The notes: generated from the letters alone by a model not told the origin. A stretch of 64,000 nucleotides of DNA from Microscillaceae bacterium (GCA_011390205.1 JAABSX010000007.1:55938-119937); one strand, 5' to 3'. Counted from the stretch's first letter, positions 17,849-27,719 are shown. Translations and numbers: made by a program.

Positions 17849-18190
17849 ATGTATATTGCCACTATTATTTTAGTCGTATTGATTTCTGTGTTACTTGTCT
17901 TGGTTATCCTGATGCAAGACCCCAAGAGCGGAGGTATTTCTTCACAATTTGGTGGCGCAGCCAATCAGATGATTGGAGCAAAAAAATCAACAGATATTTT
18001 AGAAAAAATTACATGGAGCTTTGCAGGAGTTATCTTGGCTTTTAGCCTCCTAAGCAATGTATTTACAGAACGCATGAGCTCTGACGGAATGCCCAACAGT
18101 GTAAACCAAGAGCAAGCTGCCGAAAAAAGAGCTGTAACTCCTACACCCAAGCCTGAAAATGCAACAGAAGCACCTGCTGTAGAAGAGTAA
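17849..18190 (+). CDS. secG: Preprotein translocase subunit SecG
   Basis: SecG is the small subunit of the SecYEG channel. The 113-residue protein has two membrane helices (about 2-24 and 52-72), separated by the family loop with LMQDPKSGGISSQFGGAANQMIG (27-49). It ends in a hydrophilic tail rich in Pro, Glu and Ala, a common extension in Bacteroidota. A strong terminator follows. Confidence 0.93.
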   Translation: MYIATIILVVLISVLLVLVILMQDPKSGGISSQFGGAANQMIGAKKSTDILEKITWSFAGVILAFSLLSNVFTERMSSDGMPNSVNQEQAAEKRAVTPTPKPENATEAPAVEE

Positions 18191-18215
18191 AAAAGCACAA
18201 CATTGTTTTATTAAG

Positions 18216-18246
18216 AACCTTCACATTCTTTGTGAAGGTTTTTTTT
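18216..18246 (+). terminator. Rho-independent terminator after secG
   Basis: A perfect 10-bp stem, AACCTTCACA / TGTGAAGGTT, with a 5-nt loop is followed by eight T residues in all. Confidence 0.92.
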
Positions 18247-18450
18247 GTATTTTTAATACAAGAAAACTATTTGAAAAATCAAAGGTTGTTAATGAAAATA
18301 GATAATTGCAAGCACTCAACATTAATACATATGATTGCTTTAGTGCAAGCGATAGATAATTAAAGTATCCAGTAAATTTAAATTATCCATTCGCTTAAAC
18401 TACTTATTACTTTTAAATATAACATCAACACACCTAAAAATACAAGTAAA

Positions 18451-19407
18451 ATGTTTGCCGAAGTACTGATTATTGATGAAATGCATGATTCTATCATTGC
18501 TATGCTCAAAGAAGCAGGTCTTAAGCCTGATTACCGGCCCAAGGCCACACGTGAAGAAGTGTTGAACATCTTGCCAAAGTATGAGGGGCTGATTGTCCGT
18601 AGCAAAATGATGCTAGACAAAGAAGTCATCGACCGAGCTACAAAGATGAAATTCATCGCCAGGGCTGGTTCAGGCTTAGACATTATAGATGTTGCATATG
18701 CAGTAAACAAAGAAATTCAGGTATTTAATGCTCCAGAGGGCAACCGAGATGCTGTGGCAGAGCATGCCCTAGGGCTACTGCTGGGCATCTTGCACAGAAT
18801 CCCGAAATCAAATCAAGAAGTCAAAAACCTTGTATGGCAGAGAGAGGCAAACCGTGGCAGCGAGCTCAAAAACAAGACCGTGGCAGTCATCGGATATGGC
18901 AATGTAGGGCGTGAACTGGTCAAAAGACTGCAAGGTTTTGGCTGCAGAATTTTGGTCTATGATAAGTACAAATCAGGCTTTGAGCACCTTAACACACTTA
19001 CCCAGGAGGCAAGCATGGCGTATATTTTTGCAGAAGCAGATGTGGTAAGTTTTCATATCCCACTTACAGAAGAGACCCAAGGCATGGTAAATATTGCCTA
19101 CCTCCAAAAATTTAAAAAACCCATCATTTTGCTCAATACTGCCCGTGGAGAGCTCATACAGCTTGCTGACTTGTGCCAAGCCATACAGCAAAAACGCATC
19201 ATCGGTGCAGGGCTAGATGTGATTGAGAACGAAAAATTACATACACTCACCAAAGCACAGAAAGAAAGTTTTCAGTTCTTGGCAGCACAAGAGAGCGTCA
19301 TACTGACTCCCCACGTGGCTGGCTGGACACACGAATCATACATCAGAATCAATGAGGTTTTAGTTGAAAAAATATCCCAAGTTCTGAGCGGATTGTCGTT
19401 AGAATAA
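18451..19407 (+). CDS. D-isomer-specific 2-hydroxyacid dehydrogenase (phosphoglycerate dehydrogenase-like)
   Basis: The 318-residue NAD-dependent enzyme has the Rossmann motif GYGNVG (148-153) and the catalytic triad of the family: Arg232 (NTARGE), Glu261 and His288 (TPHVAGWT). The N-terminus resembles 3-phosphoglycerate dehydrogenase, which starts serine synthesis. The regulatory ACT domain is absent, so this is the short form. The substrate could also be another D-2-hydroxyacid. It is flanked by the secG terminator and the M28 peptidase gene (41 bp downstream, same strand). Confidence 0.85.
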   Translation: MFAEVLIIDEMHDSIIAMLKEAGLKPDYRPKATREEVLNILPKYEGLIVRSKMMLDKEVIDRATKMKFIARAGSGLDIIDVAYAVNKEIQVFNAPEGNRDAVAEHALGLLLGILHRIPKSNQEVKNLVWQREANRGSELKNKTVAVIGYGNVGRELVKRLQGFGCRILVYDKYKSGFEHLNTLTQEASMAYIFAEADVVSFHIPLTEETQGMVNIAYLQKFKKPIILLNTARGELIQLADLCQAIQQKRIIGAGLDVIENEKLHTLTKAQKESFQFLAAQESVILTPHVAGWTHESYIRINEVLVEKISQVLSGLSLE

Positions 19408-19448
19408 TGTAATCTAGCATTTTAAACTTTCTTAAGTAAAATACAATC

Positions 19449-20390
19449 ATGAAATCCAATTATTTGCCTTTATGCTTTGCTATATTTTTGTGTGTTTTGT
19501 CTTGTAGCAGCCCCAGTGTAGCCCAAAAAATAGACTCTCTGGAGGTCAGAAGGGTCATAGAATACCTCGCCTCAGATGAAATGCAAGGACGCAAAGCAGG
19601 CAGCCCTTTTGCACTCAAAGCAGCAGAATTTATAGCCACTGAGTTTGAGAAAGCAGGGCTGGATGTGTATGATAAATTAGAGACTTACCTGCAGGTTTTT
19701 GAATACAATGGCAAAACGTATCAAAATGTAGTAGGAGTATTGCCTGGAAAAAACCTAAAAAATGAAATAGTCCTTTTTTCTGCACACTATGACCATATCG
19801 GGGTTTTGAGGGCTGTAGATGGAGATTCTATCGCCAATGGTGCCGATGATGATGCCTCAGGAGTAACAGCCTTGATTACGCTTGCCCAGTATTTTAAAGA
19901 AAAAAACGACAACGAACGCACATTGATATTTGCCGCCTTCACAGCAGAAGAGATAGGAGGCTATGGCTCTAGATACTTTGCAGATGAAATCCAAGCACGG
20001 CAATACATCGCAGGAATCAACATAGAAATGATTGGTAAAATCTCTAAATTTGGTCAGAATGCCGCATTTATTACAGGTTTTGAAAAATCTGACCTTGGTG
20101 AGATTCTAAACCAAAACGTGGAAGGGAAAAAATTTCGCTTTGAGCCTGACCCTTACCCCTCTCAAAATTTATTCTATCGCTCCGACAATGCCCGCTTTGC
20201 CCAAATGGGCATTCCTGCACACACAGTTTCTTCTGTGCAGATAGACAAAGACAGGTACTATCACTCCGTAAATGACGAAGTAAGCACGCTTGACATTGTA
20301 AACATGACGGCAGTGATCCAAGGCATCGCATTCGGAGTGTCTAGCATTGTTTCGGGGCAAGATACGCCTTCAAGAATCAAAGACCGATGA
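19449..20390 (+). CDS. M28-family zinc aminopeptidase, lipoprotein
   Basis: The 313-residue exported peptidase has a lipobox-like cysteine (LSC, Cys19). All M28 metal-site motifs are present: AHYDHIG with His113, the bridging Asp in NGADDDASG (133-135), the catalytic and ligand pair Glu167-Glu168 in FTAEE, a later acidic ligand near NIEMIG, and the last His near YYHSVNDE. It probably trims peptides at the cell surface or in the periplasm. There is no PA domain or C-terminal sorting domain. It may share a transcript with the dehydrogenase gene upstream. Confidence 0.85.
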   Translation: MKSNYLPLCFAIFLCVLSCSSPSVAQKIDSLEVRRVIEYLASDEMQGRKAGSPFALKAAEFIATEFEKAGLDVYDKLETYLQVFEYNGKTYQNVVGVLPGKNLKNEIVLFSAHYDHIGVLRAVDGDSIANGADDDASGVTALITLAQYFKEKNDNERTLIFAAFTAEEIGGYGSRYFADEIQARQYIAGINIEMIGKISKFGQNAAFITGFEKSDLGEILNQNVEGKKFRFEPDPYPSQNLFYRSDNARFAQMGIPAHTVSSVQIDKDRYYHSVNDEVSTLDIVNMTAVIQGIAFGVSSIVSGQDTPSRIKDR

Positions 20391-20545
20391 AATGAAATGG
20401 TGTAGAAAACCAAGTGCCTCCTTCACTATGTAAGGAATCACTCAAGACAGGTTTAGGTGCTTTGTCTGATGTAAGTTGTTTATAATCAATCTATTAAATA
20501 AAATAAATTTTAAATCATTCATTTACTGATTAGTCAATTATTTTT

Positions 20546-22825
20546 ATGCAAGCTCGTCTTTGTTTTATTTTAGTGGGTCTTTTTTGGAGTAATTCCCTGC
20601 TATTTTCCCAAGAAATTCCTCTTGGCACTTGGCGGGCTCATAGCAGCTACCAGACTGCCAAAAGTATTGCCATTGGTTCTCAGAAAATTTATTGCGCTAC
20701 TTCCAACGGTTTATTTTCTTTAGATAAAAATGACAAAAGCCTCGAGACACTTTCTAAAATCTCAGGGCTGAGCAACAGCAATGTGGCACAGCTTGCCTAT
20801 CATGAAGGCTCACAAAGTTTGCTCATTGTCTATCAAGATAGCAACATAGACATCTTGAAAGGCAATACAGTAAAAGAGCTTTCTCTCATCAGGGATAGCC
20901 CCATCACGAGCAGTAAGAAAATCAACCATATTTACTTTGAAGGTGATTTTGCTTACTTGTCTTCAGATTTTGGGGTAATAGTGCTAGATATGCCACAGCA
21001 AATTATCAAAGAAACATGGCAAAACTTAGGCTCAGGAGGCACAAGAATCGCCATTCGGGCTGCTACCATCTCCCAAGATTCAGTCTTTTTGGCAAGTGAA
21101 AACGGAATTTTGAGGGCACCAAAAATGCGTAATTTATTGGATTTTAATAATTGGATTTTTTTTACTGCTGCCCACGGATTGCCCAATGCCTTGCCTCAGC
21201 ACATAATCAGCCGAGCAGGCAGCATATACTTGGCTTTTGAGCAGCAAGGCATTTATAAATATACCCACCAACACAACTGGCAGCCTCTGATACTGCCCAG
21301 TAATTCACCCATTTATAATTTAGAACTGAGTCAAAACAAGGTATTGGCAAGCCTAGATGCGCAGGTTTGGGAGATAGACCAAGCCGATGCACTCCATGTC
21401 ATAAGCCATCCGCTCATGGCAAGGATTCATTCTGCAAAGCAAGACACCCAAGGCAATCTGTGGCTGGCAGATAGTCAAAGCGGGCTTTTGGGCAATCAAA
21501 GAGGAGATTTTGAAGCTTACTTTCCCAATGGACCCGCACGTGCAGAAGGCCGCTCTATCAGTTTTGGCAATGGAAAAATTGTCGCTACTTCAGGAGGATT
21601 CGATGCCAATTACAATCCCTTGAATCAACGTTTTGGATTTTACCAATTTGAAGAAGGCAAGTGGAGCAATTTTAATGCTTTTGATGCCCGTTTCTCAGAA
21701 AACATTCCACCCATCAAAGATTTAAGTCAAGCTACTTTTGATGCTCGCTCACGCAACTGGTATTTTGCTTCTTTCGGAGAAGGGGTTTTGATTCAGAAAA
21801 CAGACAATACCTTTGAGCAGCTAAACCTAGACTCACCCACAGCCACTTGGCAAGCAGATGCTACAGGCAGCCTCAAAATCACAGACATCACAGCGGATGC
21901 CAGTGGAGGGCTTTGGTTTGTGCAGCACTCGGTGAGTGCAGGGCAGGCATCTTTGCATTATCAAAATTCGGAGGGGGGCTGGCGGAGTTTTGTGCCTTCT
22001 TTTGTGGCAGGGCGGCATCCTTTGGATATTTTGATAGATTTTTCACAAAATAAATGGATAAGACTCAGCCCCGAAAGGGGAGGAGGTATTTGGGTTTTTA
22101 ATGAAACCAGCAATCAATCTCGCTACCTCAGCACACAAGTAAACCAAGGCAACTTGCCTAGCCAGCGGGTAAATGCCTTTGCCCTTGACCAAAATGGGCA
22201 AATCTGGATAGGCACAGACCAAGGAGTAGCTGTTTTTTTTAGCCCTAATTCCATTTTTGATGCCTCTGTCAATGCAGTTACGCCCATTTTCGACCTTCGT
22301 CCACTTTTGAGGGCAGAGCAGGTAAATGCCATTGCCATAGATGGAGGAAACCGCAAATGGATAGGTACAAATAATGGGCTTTGGCTTTTTGATGAGGAGG
22401 GAAGTACTTTGATTTACCACTTTACTACACAGAATAGCCCCTTAAATACCAACCAAGTTTTAGACTTGAGTATTCACCCACAGACAGGTGAGGTATTTAT
22501 CAGAACTCAAGAAGGGCTGATTTCTTACAGAGGCACTGCCACAGCAGGGGCTTCTGCCCACCAAAACGTAAAGGTATTCCCCAATCCTGTCCGCCCTAAC
22601 TTTAATGGCTTGGTAGGCATTTCGGGTTTGGTCAATAATGCCAACATAAAAATTACAGATATTTCGGGAAGGCTCTTTTACGAAACCAAAGCCGAAGGAG
22701 GTACAGCTTCTTGGGACTTGACGGATTACAATGGTGTGCGTGCAAGTGCGGGCATTTACCTGATATTTAGCAGTAATTTTGATGGTAGTGAGACCCTTGT
22801 AAGCAAAGTTGCGATAGTTGAGTGA
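20546..22825 (+). CDS. porZ: PorZ-like type IX secretion protein
   Basis: PorZ is part of the T9SS surface complex that attaches cargo to A-type lipopolysaccharide together with the sortase PorU. The 759-residue protein has a signal peptide (1-21) and then IPLGTWRAHSSYQTAKSIA, the typical PorZ start. Two-component-regulator-type beta-propeller blades run to about 670 (repeats such as GTDQGVAVF and GTNNGLWLF), followed by its own C-terminal sorting domain (VFPNPV... to the end, about 682-759). It is the clearest T9SS marker in the window. No other T9SS component gene is adjacent. Confidence 0.85.
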   Translation: MQARLCFILVGLFWSNSLLFSQEIPLGTWRAHSSYQTAKSIAIGSQKIYCATSNGLFSLDKNDKSLETLSKISGLSNSNVAQLAYHEGSQSLLIVYQDSNIDILKGNTVKELSLIRDSPITSSKKINHIYFEGDFAYLSSDFGVIVLDMPQQIIKETWQNLGSGGTRIAIRAATISQDSVFLASENGILRAPKMRNLLDFNNWIFFTAAHGLPNALPQHIISRAGSIYLAFEQQGIYKYTHQHNWQPLILPSNSPIYNLELSQNKVLASLDAQVWEIDQADALHVISHPLMARIHSAKQDTQGNLWLADSQSGLLGNQRGDFEAYFPNGPARAEGRSISFGNGKIVATSGGFDANYNPLNQRFGFYQFEEGKWSNFNAFDARFSENIPPIKDLSQATFDARSRNWYFASFGEGVLIQKTDNTFEQLNLDSPTATWQADATGSLKITDITADASGGLWFVQHSVSAGQASLHYQNSEGGWRSFVPSFVAGRHPLDILIDFSQNKWIRLSPERGGGIWVFNETSNQSRYLSTQVNQGNLPSQRVNAFALDQNGQIWIGTDQGVAVFFSPNSIFDASVNAVTPIFDLRPLLRAEQVNAIAIDGGNRKWIGTNNGLWLFDEEGSTLIYHFTTQNSPLNTNQVLDLSIHPQTGEVFIRTQEGLISYRGTATAGASAHQNVKVFPNPVRPNFNGLVGISGLVNNANIKITDISGRLFYETKAEGGTASWDLTDYNGVRASAGIYLIFSSNFDGSETLVSKVAIVE

Positions 22826-23167
22826 AGGTTTGAGGGATTGAATGAATGAAGGTTTGAGCCTTTTACTGTCATTGGGAAGTTTTACGAAGTAAATTGCATC
22901 ATATTTCAAATTAAATACATCATTACCAGTAATTTATTTGTAAAAATTTGATATGTAAAATTAAATTCGTATAATTCACTGTTATACACCATGAGAAAAA
23001 ATAAATAGCGAAGAAAATCAGATATACTTTGAGAAGATAGATGAAATTTAGGAGCGCTGTAACCCATCAAATAGAAATGATTTAGTAATGTTTTGTAGCA
23101 GGAAAGAAAATGAAATCTTATTGTTTACAAAAGATAAAACAAGAGGTAAATTAAAATTATTTATGAT
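22826..23167. other. AT-rich intergenic stretch, no gene seen
   Basis: A short direct repeat (GAAGGTTTGAG) occurs at the start, overlapping the end of porZ. Beyond that I see only AT-rich sequence with no promoter match or hairpin of note. Confidence 0.5.
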
Positions 23168-23575
23168 ATGACAAAAATTAAAGAGGGACTTAAAAAAGAA
23201 ATTGAAGACTATGTTGATAATTGGCATTGGGACGAAAATTCCAAAAAATATGCCTTTGAAATGGGAAAATTTTTATTCTCATTTATGGATTACTTGGACG
23301 ATCAAAACATGAGTGAACGAACAATAAGAAATTATCGAGGCAATATCCAATTGATAGGGATGTTTGAGATTTCTTATGGGTATAACGAAGAGTTTCATCC
23401 AGAAAATTTGGAAGGTGAACCAAGTTTTATCTATGAGTTTGAAAGAAAAGTAAGCGATTCAAAATCTGCAATTCAATCTTATAAATCAACTTGGCGGAAA
23501 TTGGATAAATATATCAAGTCAGGGGAATATGAAAAATACCTCGAGCAAATAGAAGATAAAATAAAAAAGATATGA
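23168..23575 (+). CDS. Small protein resembling the N-terminal (core-binding) domain of tyrosine recombinases
   Basis: The 135-residue protein is mostly helical and charged, with a segment (about 40-75) containing MSERTIRNYRGNIQLIG, the pattern of the SAM-like DNA-binding domain that precedes the catalytic domain in XerC/D-type integrases. No catalytic domain follows; the next 225 bp are non-coding. It may be a free-standing DNA-binding protein or an accessory gene of unknown role. The base composition is more AT-rich, and the codon use is looser, than in porZ and the metalloprotease on either side, which hints at insertion. Confidence 0.55.
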   Translation: MTKIKEGLKKEIEDYVDNWHWDENSKKYAFEMGKFLFSFMDYLDDQNMSERTIRNYRGNIQLIGMFEISYGYNEEFHPENLEGEPSFIYEFERKVSDSKSAIQSYKSTWRKLDKYIKSGEYEKYLEQIEDKIKKI

Positions 23576-23800
23576 ATACGATGGCTAACAAAGTAGGCCA
23601 TCTAAACGATAGCACACCAGTTACACAGACCGAAATCTGAAGTGGTATTAAATGGCTACGTAATAAAGCAAATGCCTACGGCATGACAAACTGATGCTGT
23701 AAAGATGAAAATGTTATCGATAACTTAAAGATGTTTAAATAAAACTTTTAGAATATATTTTTGGGCTTATAAGTTTTTCCAATTAATAACTCCATTTAAT

Positions 23801-26308
23801 ATGTTTAAAAATATATTTTATCTTAAATGTATCTTCTTGCTAAGTTTAGGTCTTCTGCTAGGTCTAGCACCGCAGGCAGCCCAAGCCCAGAAAAAAAGCA
23901 AAAAAGGCGGGGACACAACACCACCCACCGAGACGGCTCGCAAACCCAAAGGTAACTCCAAGATTAAATCTTACAAGGAAGTCATCACAAGCGATGCTAA
24001 ATCTGATGAAGGGCTTTACACTACCCACCAAGTAGCTGACAAGTACTACTTTGAAATCCCTGATTCTATACTCAACCGTGAAATCCTGATAGTAAGCCGC
24101 CTTGCAGGTACTACCGAAGGGCTTACTTTTGGAGGAGCTGGAATGAAATCACGCCCTCAGCAAGTAATCCGCTGGCAGAAGCACAATGAGCAAATCTTGC
24201 TTCGCTCTGTTTCTTATTCTAGTGTAGCTGATGAAGATTTACCCATTTATCAATCTGTCAAAAATAACAACTTTGAGCCAGTCATTATGACTTTTGACAT
24301 TGAGGCATTGAGCAAAGATTCAAGCTCGTATGTGTTGGAGGTCTCTGCTTTGTTTACCACAGATGTAGCCATGATAGGTGCACTCAGTGATGGGCAGCGC
24401 AAAAGTTTTGGTGTCAGAAGCTTAGACAAAAGCCGCAGCTTGATTATGTCTATGAAAAGCTACCCCCAAAACGTAGAAGTAAGGCATATTTTGACTTACA
24501 GTGGCACAGACCTACCCTCTAATGGGGTTACTCAGGCACTCTCTGTAGAGATGAATCAATCTATGATTCTGTTGCCCAAAAAACCGATGCAGCCACGCTT
24601 ATCTGACAACAGAGTAGGGTATTTTTCTATCCGCCAGACAAGCTACAATGATGATTACCAAAAAGCAACCCCCAAAGAATACATCACTCGCTGGAGGTTA
24701 GAGCCCAAAGACCCCGAGGCATTCAAACGAGGTGAGCTGGTAGAGCCTATCAAACCAATCGTGTATTATATAGACCCTGCCACTCCTCAAAAATGGAGAC
24801 CTTATATCAAGCAAGGCGTAGAAGATTGGCAAGTCGCTTTTGAAGAAGCTGGGTTTAAAAATGCCATCATCGCAAAAGACCCTCCCTCAGCAGAAGAAGA
24901 CCCTGAGTTTAGCCCCGAAGATGTGCGCTATTCTGTGGTAAGATATACTGCCAATAATATTCAAAATGCCATGGGTCCTCACGTGCATGACCCCCGCTCA
25001 GGTGAAATCATAGAAAGTGACATCATCTGGTATCACAATGTAATGAACTTGCTTCGCAACTGGTATTTTATCCAGACGGCTGCCATCAATCCTGCCGCTC
25101 GTAAAGTGCAATTTGATGACGAAGTAATGGGGAGATGTATTCGTTTTGTGGCTGCACACGAAGTAGGACACACTCTAGGCTTGCCCCACAATATGGGATC
25201 TAGTGCAGCTTATCCTGTGGATTCTCTCCGCTCGGCTACCTTTACCCAAAAAATGGGAACAGCCCCCTCTATCATGGATTATGCCCGCTTCAATTATGTA
25301 GCACAGCCCGAAGACAAAGGAGTGGCATTGATGCCCAACATCGGTATTTATGACAAACACGCCATCCGATGGGGCTACAGACCTATCCCTGAAGCCAAAT
25401 CAGCCGAGGAAGAGCGTGAAACCTTGAATGAATGGATTCGTGCACACGAGAATGACCCTATGTATCGCTTTGGCAGACAAAGAGGCACACCTCTTGACCC
25501 TTCTTCACAAACCGAAGATTTAGGAGACGATGCCATGAAAGCAAGTGAATACGGAATCGCCAATCTTAAAAGAATCCTACCTAACCTTATAGAATGGACT
25601 AAAGAAGATGCCAAAGATTATGAGGATTTGCAAGAAATGTTTGGGCAAGTACTGGGCCAGTGGAACCGCTACATGGGGCATGTAACTGCCAATGTGGGGG
25701 GAGTTTATGAAAACTTTAAAACCTATGACCAGACAGGGGCAGTCTATACATATGTGCCTAAGGAAAAGCAAAAAGAAGCTGTCAAATTCTTGACCAAGCA
25801 TGCCTTTAATACACCTACTTGGATGATTAGAGAAGAAATTTTAAATAAAATAGAATGGGCAGGGATTATCAATAATATCCGCCGTAGCCAAGAGCGTATT
25901 CTCTCTCAACTGATAGATTATAGCAGATGGGCTCGCTTGATAGAAAACGAAACCCTCAACAAAGACAAAGCTTACACTTGCTTAGACTTGCTCAATGACC
26001 TCCGACAAGGAATTATGACTGAGGCACTTAGCGGACAAAAAGTGGATACGTACCGCCGTAATTTGCAGAGAGCTTACATAGAAAAACTACACGAACTCAT
26101 GAAAGGCACGCAAGGGCGTGGAAGCAGCAGCTTCGGAGATTATACTGCCATTGATGCAGCACAGTCCGATATTCGTCCGCTTGTGAGGGCTGAGTTACAA
26201 AAGATACTTGCCATCACTCGCAGGGCAGGTGGTGTGGCTGATGAGATGAGCCGTGCACATTACCAAGACCTGAGCGCAAGAATAGATATGATTCTGAATC
26301 CTAAGTAG
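23801..26308 (+). CDS. Large exported zinc-dependent metalloprotease (DUF5117/DUF5118 type)
   Basis: The 835-residue protein has a signal peptide (1-29, ending AQAQ), a DUF5118-like segment (about 55-100), a DUF5117-like region (about 100-300) and the metzincin-like zinc site HEVGHTLGLPH (453-463). A downstream SIMDYARFNYVAQ (about 488-500) probably supplies the Met-turn. The C-terminal DUF4953-like half is helical. These proteins are common in Bacteroidota and thought to be periplasmic or outer-membrane proteases; substrates are unknown. No sorting domain is seen at the C-terminus. A terminator follows. Confidence 0.85.
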   Translation: MFKNIFYLKCIFLLSLGLLLGLAPQAAQAQKKSKKGGDTTPPTETARKPKGNSKIKSYKEVITSDAKSDEGLYTTHQVADKYYFEIPDSILNREILIVSRLAGTTEGLTFGGAGMKSRPQQVIRWQKHNEQILLRSVSYSSVADEDLPIYQSVKNNNFEPVIMTFDIEALSKDSSSYVLEVSALFTTDVAMIGALSDGQRKSFGVRSLDKSRSLIMSMKSYPQNVEVRHILTYSGTDLPSNGVTQALSVEMNQSMILLPKKPMQPRLSDNRVGYFSIRQTSYNDDYQKATPKEYITRWRLEPKDPEAFKRGELVEPIKPIVYYIDPATPQKWRPYIKQGVEDWQVAFEEAGFKNAIIAKDPPSAEEDPEFSPEDVRYSVVRYTANNIQNAMGPHVHDPRSGEIIESDIIWYHNVMNLLRNWYFIQTAAINPAARKVQFDDEVMGRCIRFVAAHEVGHTLGLPHNMGSSAAYPVDSLRSATFTQKMGTAPSIMDYARFNYVAQPEDKGVALMPNIGIYDKHAIRWGYRPIPEAKSAEEERETLNEWIRAHENDPMYRFGRQRGTPLDPSSQTEDLGDDAMKASEYGIANLKRILPNLIEWTKEDAKDYEDLQEMFGQVLGQWNRYMGHVTANVGGVYENFKTYDQTGAVYTYVPKEKQKEAVKFLTKHAFNTPTWMIREEILNKIEWAGIINNIRRSQERILSQLIDYSRWARLIENETLNKDKAYTCLDLLNDLRQGIMTEALSGQKVDTYRRNLQRAYIEKLHELMKGTQGRGSSSFGDYTAIDAAQSDIRPLVRAELQKILAITRRAGGVADEMSRAHYQDLSARIDMILNPK

Positions 26309-26335
26309 TTTTTGGAATAAATACGCTAAATTTGT

Positions 26336-26374
26336 AGCCCGATAAGCAGAAAGTGCTTGTCGGGCTTCTTATTT
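26336..26374 (+). terminator. Terminator after the large metalloprotease gene
   Basis: The arms AGCCCGATAAGC (26336-26347) and GCTTGTCGGGCT (26355-26366) form a 12-bp stem with one T-G pair and a 7-nt loop. They are followed by a T-rich tail. Confidence 0.8.
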
Positions 26375-26463
26375 TCTCGTTTTTTGCGAGATGTTTTTAT
26401 TTATGCACTTTTTTTGTGTAAATTTAGCTAATAGGTTTTTTTAGAATTGTAAGATAAAGATGT

Positions 26464-26952
26464 ATGATTAAAGTACTATTTGTATGCCTCGGAAATATCT
26501 GCCGCTCACCGATGGCAGAGGGGATTTTTGACAAATTAAGCAAAGAAAGCCCCCTAGAGATAAGCCACGACTCTGCTGGTACTTCTGCCTATCACATAGG
26601 TGAGCTTCCCGACGAGCGCATGCGTGAAATGGCTTCTAACAAGGGAAATATAGCACTTACACACCGTGCAAGGCAGATTGTGAGAGAGGATTTTGACAAG
26701 TTTGATTACATCATTGCTATGGATAAATCTAACTATGAAAACATTCTCCACTACAAAAATCGCATTAATAAGGCCTCCGAGACCACTATCATGCTCATGC
26801 GCAGCTTCGATTCTGAGAAAGGAAACCTCGAGGTGCCAGACCCTTACTATGGGGGTGAAAGCGATTTTGAGAAGGTCTATGACATTCTTTGGCGTTGTAA
26901 CCAGAATTTTATCCAGTTTTTAGAAGAAGAGCATTTGCCCTCTTCTCAATGA
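26464..26952 (+). CDS. Low-molecular-weight protein-tyrosine-phosphatase family protein
   Basis: The 162-residue cytoplasmic phosphatase has the P-loop C8-L-G-N-I-C-R14-S (Cys8 nucleophile) at the N-terminus and the general-acid motif VPDPYYGG near residue 121. These enzymes dephosphorylate phosphotyrosine, often on polysaccharide-export kinases. No such kinase gene is nearby. The gene converges with purQ, and the two reading frames overlap by seven bases (TCAATGA), in which each strand has its own TGA stop. Confidence 0.92.
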   Translation: MIKVLFVCLGNICRSPMAEGIFDKLSKESPLEISHDSAGTSAYHIGELPDERMREMASNKGNIALTHRARQIVREDFDKFDYIIAMDKSNYENILHYKNRINKASETTIMLMRSFDSEKGNLEVPDPYYGGESDFEKVYDILWRCNQNFIQFLEEEHLPSSQ

Positions 26953-27641
26953 GACATGACCAAGCCTAAGATACTTTCAAAAAATGCCCGCCCATCTGTA
27001 TTGCTCAGCATTGGGTCTGCAGCTCGCTCAGGGTGTGGCATCATCCCGAATACATTTCTGCCTGCATTGCAGATTCCTGCAATATTCTCCAAAGAGCCAT
27101 TGGGGTTAGATTCTGGGGCAATCTTCCCTTGTACATCAGCATACTTAAATAAAATCTGGTCATTGTCTTTTAGCTTCTTGAGTGTATCATCGCCTGCATA
27201 AAAACGACCATCGCCATGGGCTATCGGGATGAGGTAAGGCTCAGAAAGGCTCAAATGCTGTGTGAGTAGTGTACTGTTGTTTTGTGTTTTAAGGTAAGTA
27301 TTTTTGCAAATATAACGTTGGCTTAGGTTCTTAAGCAAAGCTCCTTCTAGCAATCCTGCCTCTGTCAGAATCTGAAATCCATTGCAAATTCCCCAGACGT
27401 AGCCACCCTTCTGGGCATGGGCTGCTACACTGCTCATAATCGGAGAGAAGCGAGCAATCGCTCCTGAGCGTAAATAATCACCATAAGAAAAACCACCAGG
27501 TATCAATATAAAATCACAGCCTTGCAAGTCTGTATCTTTGTGCCAGAGCTTGATTACTTGTTGCTGCATTTGCTCACGCAATACATACACGAGGTCTTCA
27601 TCACAGTTAGAACCAGGAAAAACTACTACTCCAAATTTCAT
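26946..27641 (-). CDS. purQ: Phosphoribosylformylglycinamidine synthase, glutaminase subunit
   Basis: PurQ supplies ammonia from glutamine to PurL for the fourth step of purine synthesis. The protein starts MKFGVVVFPGSNCDEDL, the family N-terminus, so the ATG at 27641 is preferred over an in-frame ATG 15 codons upstream. The class I amidotransferase triad is present: Cys86 in WGICNGFQ, and the His and Glu of MPHPERA near the C-terminus. The length of 231 aa is normal for the separate-subunit form. This implies a small PurL and PurS elsewhere. A -7 promoter element lies at 27712-27719. Confidence 0.94.
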   Translation of the reverse strand: MKFGVVVFPGSNCDEDLVYVLREQMQQQVIKLWHKDTDLQGCDFILIPGGFSYGDYLRSGAIARFSPIMSSVAAHAQKGGYVWGICNGFQILTEAGLLEGALLKNLSQRYICKNTYLKTQNNSTLLTQHLSLSEPYLIPIAHGDGRFYAGDDTLKKLKDNDQILFKYADVQGKIAPESNPNGSLENIAGICNAGRNVFGMMPHPERAADPMLSNTDGRAFFESILGLVMSH

Positions 27642-27711
27642 AATCGCAATAAGGTTTAATTTTTTTATTAATTTTACGCTAATCAAAAAAACATTGGGCG
27701 CAAATCTGCCG

Positions 27712-27719
27712 CAAAATTA
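27712..27719 (-). promoter_or_regulatory. Bacteroidota -7 element upstream of purQ
   Basis: On the minus strand this reads TAATTTTG, a full match to TAnnTTTG, 70 bp before the purQ start. No matching -33 TTG is seen. Confidence 0.4.

Noticed and set aside
23580..23602. Possible integron attC-like site after the 135-aa gene
   Set aside because: The inverted arms are only 6 bp and the GTTRRRY core is not matched. No integrase gene is in the window. It is kept only as a weak hint in the patch description.
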